Below, piece by piece: positions 13,242 to 22,702 of a stretch of 64,000 nucleotides of DNA. A program made the translations under genes and the position numbers. The stretch lies in assembly GCA_013396655.1 (NCBI GenBank), contig WBMV01006287.1, positions 1,068,162-1,132,161 of the forward strand. The letters are read 5' to 3'. The notes under the pieces are model-generated. The model was not told the origin of the DNA, did no database searches, and saw only the letters and a program-made list of their open reading frames with translations. The DNA comes from Campylorhamphus procurvoides (lineage: Eukaryota > Chordata > Aves > Passeriformes > Dendrocolaptidae). Numbering within the stretch: the first letter of the stretch is position 1; every line of letters begins with the position of its first letter.

Positions 13242-13372
13242 AGGTGGGTTTTGAGGTGGGTTTTTTTGTTTGTTTTGTTTTTGGGGGTTTTTTTATTTGT
13301 TTATTTGGGGGGTGTTGGATTTTTTTTTGCAAGGTTGGGAGTTTTTTTGGTTTTTTGCAGATTTTCTTTTTC
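13242..13372. repeat. G/T-rich low-complexity tract
   Basis: About 130 bases with almost no C on the plus strand, made of T runs broken by G3-G6 runs. It has the same texture as the G/T tract inside the CpG island at 16.4-16.7 kb. The open frames on both strands here are pure low-complexity translations (Phe/Gly-rich one way, Lys/Pro-rich the other) and are not genes. Confidence 0.75.
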
Positions 13373-16149
13373 ATCAAAGCCTTGAAACCTGTGCGGCATT
13401 TGACTATATTTAATTCATGTGGTCTCTTTCTTCTCATTTCTGCCACCCTGCATGCATTGCTCTATCAGAAAACACTCCCTTCAAAGCCAGACCAGTTTGC
13501 ACCACTGTCAGGGAAATGACTGGTTCCCATTCCTTCCTAACATGAGAAGAGATGTGAGAAGATACAATTTGTGTGCACAGCTCTGTGCACCCCTCAAGCC
13601 AAACCCTGCTAGGTTTTACTCATTCTGGGACACAGACCATGTATCTGTTTGCCAGAGATGGATGTGAAGTTGTTTTATTCCTCCTTGCTAGAGGAAGAAT
13701 ACACAGAGAGCATCCACAGCAGCATCTCTAGACTATCACCTCACAGGAATTTTCCCAACTTAGAAAGATATCTGCAGGTAAATTTTCGAGCTCTAACATT
13801 ATTTATAAGTAGAAAAAAGCATCCAGAAAATAAAAAAAAACAAAAACAACAAAAAAAATAACATCTGATCTTCAATATTTTTATAAAGCTCTTTGTCACC
13901 ACTTTCCTGCCACTGAAAGGGATCCACCCCAGGGACTCCTGAGGGCATTGTGGGTTGAATGAAACTACTCCTGCTGGAGAGTTTTTCTGAAATCATACAA
14001 AATTGCTATAGGAGTTTCAGCAATCATTTTAGTGTTTCATCTCTATGATGTCTACCTTTGCTGTCCATGCTATTTTGTGTTAAACTGGATCCTACTGACC
14101 CACAACAGAGTTTCAGAATATTGCTGAAGAAGGAATTCTTTGTATTAATATTCTTGGATCTTTTCTTTAAAATGAAACTGTTGTGAATAAATATTTTGTA
14201 AGAATTCATGTGATTTGTTCAGAACTGAAGACAGGTTAAAATCCTGTCTGGCTTTAGTTACAATTTTTGCGGCTTTTGGGGATGGGACAGCTCTCCCACT
14301 GCAAATTTTTCCTTTCACACCTGAAAGGATTATAGTTACAAAAATTAGCACAAACTATTTTGTGCTTTGACACAATCAGGCTGCAATTAAACTTCTTTTT
14401 TTTTTTTTTTAATGTATTGCTCTGGCTGAAGGAAGGTAAGTTTCTAGCAGTTGTTCAGACTGTAGACTCCCACAAGGACACATCTCACATAGCCCTTGAT
14501 TGCCTAATTGATAAAATTAAGCCTTCATTCTTAAGGAAATATTGCAAATAATGAAGTCTATTAGTGTGTTTGACTCCAGCAGCCACATATCCTACAGCTG
14601 AGTACATTCAAGCCATTGCCAGGAGCCGGCAATTCTGGCATGACACACCTTCCCCATGAACTTCCACAAGCTTCACTTTTACCGAAACAAAAAGCCTCCT
14701 ATGGCCTGGAGATGCCAGCACAGCTCCTTTTAGTTGTGTTTGGGGCTCTGTCAGGCAGCTCTCTATGATCTGTCTCCTCTCTGTGGAAAGCAGTGGCCAT
14801 ACTTGCAAATGATCCAAGTTTTTTTTCCCAGGCAAGGTCATTATATCTGTCTTGACAAAGACAGCAGAAGAGGGCTGACTGGGAAGCCACAGGTGCTCCA
14901 ATTGATGCACAAGAGCAAAGCAATAGCTGAAAAATCCCCGCAGAAATATGTTGTTTTAAATTCAGTGTGTTTTGAATTAACAATTATAACTTTCATAAAA
15001 TCAAATGACCTGGTATTCTGGGATATAAAAAGCCAGTTGTCTCTGTCATTTTGCAAACAAATCTCTTGGTAGCAAAAAAAATTTAAAAAAATTATGCATA
15101 CCCAGCCTTCTCTTATTAATTTCATCAGTAACCATAGTGGTAGTTTTCTGAAAAGGCTTTTGACTAAATTGTAACAAGGACAGTAATTTTTAAAACAGCA
15201 GACTAACTTTTACAGTTCCCTTTGGAATACTATAGTCTGTGCTATTTATTATTAGGAAATTGGTTAAAAATATCTACACTTTCAGTATAAATCTAAACAT
15301 ACATGTAACTGCACTTGTTATCCTAACACAGTTTATTATCTTTTTTTAAAGTGTTTATTTTGTGTTTTAAAAAGCTGAGCATCTTCCTGCATCTTTACAA
15401 AAGGGCTTTGAAGCTCTCAGTTCCAAAATGCTGCAAAAGCTGTAATCAGAAATAAAGTGAAAGCAAATTGGAAATATTTTTTTTAATTATAATTTAATTA
15501 CATTAACCCTCCCATAACTGAAGTGGATTATGGAAAGAAAGGAACAGGTCAGTTTATATGTTTGTAATTATCTGGGGGGAAACACAGACGCAGAAAAAAA
15601 AAGGTCTTTTATATCTGTATGTCATATTAAATTTAATAAAATAATCACACCTGTGGGAGAAAAAGGCAGGAGTTTATGTCACAATTTTTCTCATTGAAGT
15701 AACTAGTTTTTACAAGGCATCCATTGACTAGCATGTCCCCTTTTTAAAAACAACAAAACAAATACTGGAATAATTGTGATCTATAAACCATCCTGGGTTT
15801 CTAAACGGAATTATGAAAAACAAATAAGTGACTCAAACATGATTTAGTATAGATAATCAATACAGGCTACTAAAAGAGCTCTGTGATGGGTGGGGGTCAT
15901 AGCTATTACTATTAAATTATTCAAGCACTGTAGTATAGGTTTTTATTCTCTAAACTATTTTAAGCTGCTTGAGTAAGAAGCTTTCTGTAGAGCAAACTAG
16001 AAAGAACTGTTGCCATATTCACAATGAATAATGTGATGCCTCACACTAAAATGACTTGAGTTTGCAGATCCTTCAGCTTCAAGTGAACTGAAGGGAGGTG
16101 AGCGGCAACATTTGCTGTAAAACAAACAATAATAAGGATTCTGTGATTT
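13373..16149. other. AT-rich unique sequence, no gene seen
   Basis: No supported gene. Overlapping open frames in both directions between 14608 and 15125 have no recognisable domain and shift freely between registers. A moderately complex AT-rich block at 15240-15760 lies upstream of the CpG island and could contain regulatory DNA, but nothing specific can be claimed. Confidence 0.5.
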
Positions 16150-16250
16150 CACCGTCAGGTCGATACCTACACGGTCCTTCTGACCCGACCCTCCCATCCC
16201 CGCCTCCGAGGGAAAGGATGCTCCTGGTCCTCTAGGATGCCGTAGGAAAA

Positions 16251-16259
16251 TGAGTCAGC
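16251..16259. promoter_or_regulatory. AP-1/MARE-like site TGAGTCAGC
   Basis: An exact TGAGTCAGC, the core bound by AP-1 and by NF-E2/Maf-type factors, lies inside the CpG island. The redundant contig begins two bases into the same site (17025), so the site is not fully repeated there. Binding is inferred from the motif alone. Confidence 0.35.
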
Positions 16260-16654
16260 GACTTCACGGCATCCTTCTTCCTCCGCCCTACTCCTCCTCG
16301 CCTTCTGCTTCCCCTCCGTGGTTGGGTTTAGTTTTGTTTTCTTTTTCATCCCCTTCTTCTTTACTCCCCCCACCTCCCGTTTGTTTTTCGTTTGGGTTAT
16401 TTTTTTCCATTTTGCTGAGTTGGAGGGAGGGGTGGAGTTTTTTAGGTTTATGTTTTTCTTTTGCCTGCTTGTATGGCCGTTTGGTTTTTGGGGTTTCGGG
16501 GGGTTGTTTGGTTGGCTGTTTTTTTGTAGTTGTTGGGGGTGTTTTTGGTGGGTTTTGTTTGTTTTATGTTTTGTTTGTTTTGATTCTTTCAGGTTTTTGT
16601 TTTTGTTGTTGCTTTGGGGGTTGGATTTTGGGTTTTGGGGTTTTTTTGTTTGTT
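16253..16654. repeat. 402-bp segment, first copy
   Basis: This segment recurs at 17025-17426 at a constant offset of 772 bases, without indels and with one substitution (G at 16529, T at 17301). This copy continues 54 bases further, to the N at 16709. It starts in C/T-rich CpG sequence and ends in G/T-rich low-complexity sequence. The plus-strand frames through it are Phe/Gly-rich artefacts. Confidence 0.95.
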
Positions 16655-16708
16655 TGTTTTAATTTTAATTTTTGTTGGATTTTGTTGCTGTTGTTGTTTG
16701 TTGGGGGG

Positions 16709-16709
16709 N
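16709..16709. other. single-N assembly gap
   Basis: A lone N follows a G6 run at the end of a long G/T-rich tract, and the sequence changes abruptly to GC-rich CpG-bearing DNA afterwards. It most likely marks a contig junction of unknown real size. Confidence 0.85.
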
Positions 16710-17023
16710 ATAATCGGGAGCCAGGAAGCCTCGGAGGAGGCAGATTTTTGACGGACCCAAACTTTCTCCCCTGCACTGGGCGGGCACTCCCCTCCCGAGG
16801 GCATCCCAAATGCTTCTCCTACCCGCAGAATTTCTGGGTCTTTTGCTGAGTTTTGGGGAGCAGCAGAGCCCTGGGAAGCAGATGGGAGTATGAGATCCTG
16901 TGCACGTTCTCTTCCCTGTCATGTCCTTTCCCCCTTCTGGTACTGCTCAAGCTGGGCGCAGAGGCTGAAAGGTGCAGTTCGTTCCTTTTGCAGAGTTTAG
17001 GAAAAAAAACCCAAACCCCATCC

Positions 17024-17024
17024 N
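17024..17024. other. single-N assembly gap
   Basis: A lone N separates an A/C-rich contig end from the start of the duplicated 402-bp segment, so the break coincides exactly with the duplication boundary. Confidence 0.9.
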
Positions 17025-17426
17025 AGTCAGCGACTTCACGGCATCCTTCTTCCTCCGCCCTACTCCTCCTCGCCTTCTGCTTCCCCTCCGTGGTTGGGTT
17101 TAGTTTTGTTTTCTTTTTCATCCCCTTCTTCTTTACTCCCCCCACCTCCCGTTTGTTTTTCGTTTGGGTTATTTTTTTCCATTTTGCTGAGTTGGAGGGA
17201 GGGGTGGAGTTTTTTAGGTTTATGTTTTTCTTTTGCCTGCTTGTATGGCCGTTTGGTTTTTGGGGTTTCGGGGGGTTGTTTGGTTGGCTGTTTTTTTGTA
17301 TTTGTTGGGGGTGTTTTTGGTGGGTTTTGTTTGTTTTATGTTTTGTTTGTTTTGATTCTTTCAGGTTTTTGTTTTTGTTGTTGCTTTGGGGGTTGGATTT
17401 TGGGTTTTGGGGTTTTTTTGTTTGTT
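17025..17426. repeat. 402-bp segment, second copy (redundant contig?)
   Basis: Bounded on both sides by single Ns and matching 16253-16654 at 401 of 402 positions. A real tandem duplication would not be expected to end exactly at two assembly gaps. The simpler reading is that one allele or a redundant contig was scaffolded beside its own duplicate. The single mismatch would then be a heterozygous site or sequencing error. Confidence 0.9.
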
Positions 17427-17427
17427 N
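17427..17427. other. single-N assembly gap
   Basis: A lone N ends the second copy inside a T/G run. The sequence to the right is A/G-rich and unrelated to the continuation of the first copy. Confidence 0.9.
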
Positions 17428-17630
17428 AACACCAAAAAAGGTGCAGAAAAAGAAGACTAAAAGGCGTGTGTCTGGCAGGGAACACCAAGAAGGTGGTAGA
17501 AGGGAGGAGTTTTCTAGGCTGATTCTATCCAGTGTGAAAGAAGAGAAGGCATCCTCGAAGGTATCCTCAGAGAAAGCAAACGCTCTGGAAGACACATGAA
17601 AGAATAAGGAGGCAAAGGAGTGGGCGCCCT

Positions 17631-20600
17631 GGGAATCCCTTGTCCCACAGGGTGCCCAGGGGTGGGGAGGGGAAAGGAGGGCTCTTGAATAGTAAGATTG
17701 TATAACTATAACATAGCATTGTCACAAATCAGCTGCATTTTCAGTTGGTGTCATTGGCTTTATTAAAAAGGCAGATGACGTGAACAACAATCAGGACTTG
17801 ACTCTACCAACAACAACAACAAAGTACCCTTTCCCAATGTATTTTTAAGTCTTGGGTGATGTTCAGGTAAACACTGTCTCACATGGAAATATTTGCATGA
17901 ACGAAATCACTTGGATTGATGGGACCATATTTTTTGGTATATGCTGATCACAATCTTCCCACTGATTATGGACATTTTTTTGGACAGGGCAATATTTTAC
18001 ATTAGATATATTTTCACATTTTCAGCACTGCACAGTTTTCTTCAGGAAAATATGAGAGTGTGAGAGTGGAAATTTTTACAAAATGGAAATTATTAAGGCT
18101 ATTACCCTGGTATTGAATCATGTTTAATTTGAAGTAGTGCCATGAATGCATCAGACAAGTTGGGATTTTATTTTTGCTTCCTCCATGATTCCATTGAGGT
18201 AACCCACCCAGGAAAAGTTTCTGGGATTATCTTCACATTTCCATGTTTATTCACACTGGGTTTTTACTCACTATGTTCTGTGAAAATCATTCCCTTTTGC
18301 ATGTAGTTTTCTTCACTCTTTTTTTTCCAGCTTGTCCATATATTTTCAGAGGGTTACCATATTCTCCTATGGTTTTCGAAGGCCAAAATATCTCTTTGAA
18401 GGCATTCCTTTGGGACCTTAATACTTATTACTGCTGGAAGCAGGATGTGATGTATGTAACCAGGAGAAATGGTGAAGCACCTAATTGTTTCTGTAAATAC
18501 ATACACAGCAGATTTTCTGGAAGCCACAGTTTTAAAATACTCTGCTGGTGACAAGTATGTCTCTGTCAGTATGACAAGCTTGATGCTCCATGTTGTCTTT
18601 CAGAGAATAAAATTAGATTTCAGTATTTTATGAAATTCAGTGTCTCAGAGTCCTTAGATAATCACGAGGGTACACAAACCAGAGAGAAATACCATCACAG
18701 CACATAAGAAAAGTCACTTCTTCATGTGAATTGGCAATTCAGGTATGGATTTATAGACAGTAAACATGGTGCTAAGGAATTTTAAGCCAAGCCTTCTAAG
18801 CTGCACTAAACCAGCAAGGCAAATTTTTTTTTGCAATGCTACAGCAGTGAAATAATGACATCTCAAGGCCTGTGTGCAACCTTAACAGGTAAGGAAAGTC
18901 CTGGAACTAGATTGACTCAGCACTACCTGACAAGACTGCCAGATAAGATGAGGAAATACTGCCTTCAGGAATTAAATGCAAAGGCTCCTTTAGCTTATGT
19001 AAAACCCTCTGTGCCATTTGAAATTGTGCTTGGAGAAAAAGTAGGCTGTTTTTTTAATTTTAATCTTTAAATACATTTCTAGTTTGCTCTGTTAAATGTG
19101 AACAGGCATTCCAAGTGAATATTTAAAAACAAGCAAATTCCTCGATTTACTATCAACTCAAGAGTAAGGATATAAATGCCTACAATTTCATCTTTCTAGC
19201 ACTAAAAACAATTTCAGCAGTTATAAAAATATACATCACTTTGTATTATTTTCTAAATGTGCAACCTGTTTACTGCATCCCAATCCAACACGATAAATGT
19301 GGAAGTGATATTCATGTTCTGTTATTCTGCAGGCTGTTCCAGTTCTGATCTCCAGAGAGCAAACAACAGCAAGGCTCCTGGAGGGATTTTTGCATATATG
19401 TGGCCACTTTGCCCCGTTGTCTGTTCTGCTGAGTGAAGTGAGTGCTTATGGAAGACAGCTGCAGTTTGCTCGACATTCCCACCTTCAGAAGCAGAACCTC
19501 CTGCCTTGCCTCAACAATAACATCTTTGCTAAAATCACCCTCTCCTGAAGCAACCCTGGCTCCACGCCCCCATTATTGCTCATTTTCTTCTTTGAGTGTT
19601 CTCTCCCATGATGGATGCTGCCAAGATCTCTGCCCCTGCAGTCGGAATGATGCCAGTTGTTTCAGATTAGTGGGCAGTGATATTTGGTCTCCCTAGGTGG
19701 CTCAGAAGAGTCAGGGAGTTATATCCTCATAGCTAAAAATCTTTTGCCCCCATCATGAGAGCTCCATTGGCTCTTTCTGCTTTTCAGCCAACCCTGCATG
19801 GCTGTCAGGATACAGTATCAATATGCATTCGTCATTGCTCCACTGCTAGATTGAGAGAAGACAGTATTAAGGCTGGAAAGAAAAATGAACAAAGGCAAAC
19901 CCTCATGAGGTTCTGGGGAATATCAAAGTGATGGGGAAGAAGAGCAGGAGCTGTTGCTACTGTGGTGATGACAACTGTGGGGTTTTTGCAGCTCTGAGTA
20001 TTCCTGACCCTTGTCCTTGCTGTGAGAAGAGTTTGTCTTCCCTCCCTACATTGATCCCCCTCCACTGTGAGTCTGAACTTTTCTCATTCTAGCCCTACCT
20101 TCTTCCTGGCCAAGCCGCTCCAGTTCTCCTGTCTTACTTACTGAGAGGTTTCTAATCTGCAAAACCTCATTTCCACCTCTGACTTCCTGCTTAAAATCTC
20201 CATCCTTTCCCCCAGGTATCTCCTATTTTTCTTAATGTTTATTGACTCCTTGCAAGAAGGACTGTCAGTGTCTGAAAGACAGCCTCTGCCTGTTTTCTAT
20301 TTCTCCTTGTTTTACTGCTCTTTCTGATGTTAGTCCCTGCTGCACTTGGAGATTTCCAAAGTCCCCTCTAGTTCAGGCTCCTTAGCTCGTCCACTTGGCC
20401 CACCCACTCCTGTCGTGTCTCTTCTTCCCCTGTTTCCTCTTAAAACCACCTCATACTGAACTCACTTCTGGGATCTCTGTTGATCCTTCTCTGCACAGCC
20501 CTTCAGGCAGCCTGCCATCCTACATCTAAATGATGAGCATATTTCTTCCCAGTCATATGGTCACCCTCCCTTGTTTTGTCTACTGCATCCTTGATACCAT

Positions 20601-22558
20601 TGCTTAGTCTCAACACCCCAAATTCTTCCATCCTCCCAGACCACTTCTACAGTACCTTCTTGTCATAATGTTACACACTTCCTCCCTAACAATAACTCTC
20701 CTATGACTCCTTTTCCTTATAAAGAATCAGCTATATTTTGTTTAGTTTTACTGTTTGAAACAAAATGGGAAGTGTGGAAAGGTGGCATCAACTTGTCCAT
20801 TGTATATAGTATTTCTGTTAATTAAATCTTTACTAATGTCACTTTTCAGGAGATTTCCACTACCGTAATTTTTAATACTTTTGGTCATCATTTTATGCCT
20901 TAAACTTCTCTGCAGAAAATTGTGTAAAAATGGATATTCTGGTCTTTATTAGAACCGTGGAAATGACTCTGAACCCAACTCCTCTCTGTCTCTCCCCACA
21001 GCATTTGTTGGTCAAATAAGTGATTTTAAACTTTTCCTGCAACCTTGTTTTTCTCCATTTGAAAGTGTTCTTCACAGGTATAGCATAATGACCTTCCGAT
21101 TGTTTTCAAGTGCACACAAAGTTGTGGCACTAAGTTGAGGTTTCCAGCATAGTCTTTGTGGCTGGAACCTGTTTTCTTCTGATTTAAATTTAAGTTTGTC
21201 TGAGGTACTTTTAAAACTCAGTACCCCTGAATGCTTAGGTTTTCTGCTGCAAATGTGGGAGCAGGAGAGCTCAGAAGCCAACAGGTTTATAATTCTTCAT
21301 CACTCAGATGTCACTAGCTCAGAAAAAGCAATTTCTAAAGTTCAAAGCCCAGATAAAAGCAGCCCATTGCACTGAAATTAAGGACTTTTGGGAAATTGAT
21401 TGTTTTATTTCAGTTTTCACATTTAGTCTTTCAAAAAACTAGATGACTATATCTGTGTTTTGTGAACAACATCCCTTTCCTACAGCAACTGAGAAGTGGT
21501 CCAAAATTAAGCCTTGTAAATAATAAAATTAAAGATGATGGCAGAACAGTCTCTTTCCTGCTTAGGCTTTTTTTCTTTTTATGTTGTGATGTTATGCTTA
21601 ATATTTCTCATTTATTTTTTCTGGAGTGGATTGGAAGCGGGAAACATCACTGGGTATAGCTAAAATAGGAAAAAAATTCCTGGGTTTTTATCTGTGCAGC
21701 TGAATTAATGCTCAGTTTAAACCACTGTAGCTGTGCTTTTACTTGTCAGGACATGAGCAGAGTCCTTCACATATTACTGTTCTTCAGTCATTGGTGGGCC
21801 ATCTGTCACCCAGTATCTTTTACTGGTTTTGAAAAGCTTAACAAACTCACCACAGGACAGCTGCACTATGTATCTTTAGAAATGTATTTCTCCCCTACAT
21901 TTTCAAGTGGTTTGGTTTGGTTTGGTTTTTTTAAGCCTGTGTCACAGGATCTGGTATTACAGCAGTGCTGGCGCAATTGCAATGCTAACTTATACCTCCA
22001 AAACGGAGTATCAATATGTGGAATCCTGAGAGCAAAGGGACTGGGAATCTTCAGGAACAGGTGAACACTTTTATGAAGCAATCTTTCCAGATAAACTGAA
22101 AGAGAAAATTCTGTCTGCACACCTGGTGAAGTCAGATGGATGTAGACAAGTACATAGGCTTTCCTGTAGGGCACTCACACTGAGTGAATGTGACACGTTC
22201 CAATAACCAAAATGCTATAATTTTTTGCTCCTGAAAGACTGTATTTGGGATGTTTATGAGCAGGCACAACTTGTATGTAGTTGCTAGGTATGCTCACCAT
22301 TGACTTTTGCAGGGAGAAGGATGAGAGTTTGGAATTGCAAGGCAAACTCTGTTCCATGTCTATTGGAAATCTCAGTTTTAAACCTTCCTGTGGTCTGGAT
22401 GAGATGCTGTATTTATTTACTCCTCGTGGACCTGAAGCCAAAAGACAAATAATTATTCATGCATTACTGGATGATATTGTAGATTTCTATGCTGAAAAAG
22501 CTTATCTGGTTCCTCCTCCCACAGATATCAGTATCTTGTGGCAGGAAGTCAAATATGA
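17631..22558. other. unique sequence, no gene seen; pyrimidine-rich part
   Basis: No supported gene in about 4.9 kb. It contains a short (CAA)n run at 17807-17822, a strongly pyrimidine-rich plus strand at about 20040-20720 and a (GGTTT)n run at 21909-21930. A strong-looking 3' splice signal near 18331 (T-rich tract then CAG) is not followed by a recognisable exon. The open frame ending at 22565 (94 codons) has no known family and runs into a CR1 tail. Confidence 0.55.
21909..21930. repeat. (GGTTT)n short array
   Basis: Three GGTTT units followed by a degenerate fourth, ending in a T run. It is not a telomeric repeat (TTAGGG). Confidence 0.8.
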
Positions 22559-22702
22559 ATCATAGAATCACGGAATAGCTTGGGTTGGAAGGGACTTTAA
22601 AGATCACCTAGTTCTAATTGCCTTGCAATGGGCAGGGACATCTTCCACTAGACCAGGCCACTCAGAACCCCGTCAAGCCTGGCCTTGAACACTTACAGGG
22701 GT
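22559..22702 (-). mobile_element. CR1 LINE 3' end, minus strand
   Basis: About 145 bp. The plus strand begins 'atcatagaatcacggaatag', continues 'cttgggttggaagggacttt', then a 'gggcagggacatcttccact' block and 'ggccttgaacacttacaggg'. This is the reverse complement of the avian CR1 3' end, 5'-truncated, with a well-preserved tail. Confidence 0.94.

Larger units (their letters stand above)
16150..17630 (+). promoter_or_regulatory. CpG-rich island, candidate promoter
   Basis: CpG is rare in most of the window but dense here: I count 12 CpGs in 16141-16320, six more in 16710-16830, and further ones to about 17630. A C/T-rich part (16180-16390, including a TGAGTCAGC AP-1/MARE-like site at 16251) switches to a nearly C-free G/T-rich part (16430-16708). 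Positive G-over-C skew downstream of a CpG start is typical of promoters transcribed in that direction, so rightward transcription is the better guess. Three single-N gaps interrupt the island and part of it is duplicated (see 17025-17426). No start site, TATA box or coding first exon can be named. Confidence 0.45.

Noticed and set aside
16250..16849. 199-codon plus-strand open frame
   Set aside because: Phe/Gly/Leu-rich translation of C/T- and G/T-rich low-complexity DNA that runs through an N. Overlapping frames on the same strand are equally open.
16819..17595. 258-codon minus-strand open frame
   Set aside because: It crosses two gaps and the duplicated 402-bp piece, and most of it is Lys/Asn/Pro/Thr low-complexity translation. 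It is not a credible single exon.
21909..21930. Telomere-like GGTTT repeat
   Set aside because: The unit is GGTTT, not TTAGGG, and there are only about three or four copies.
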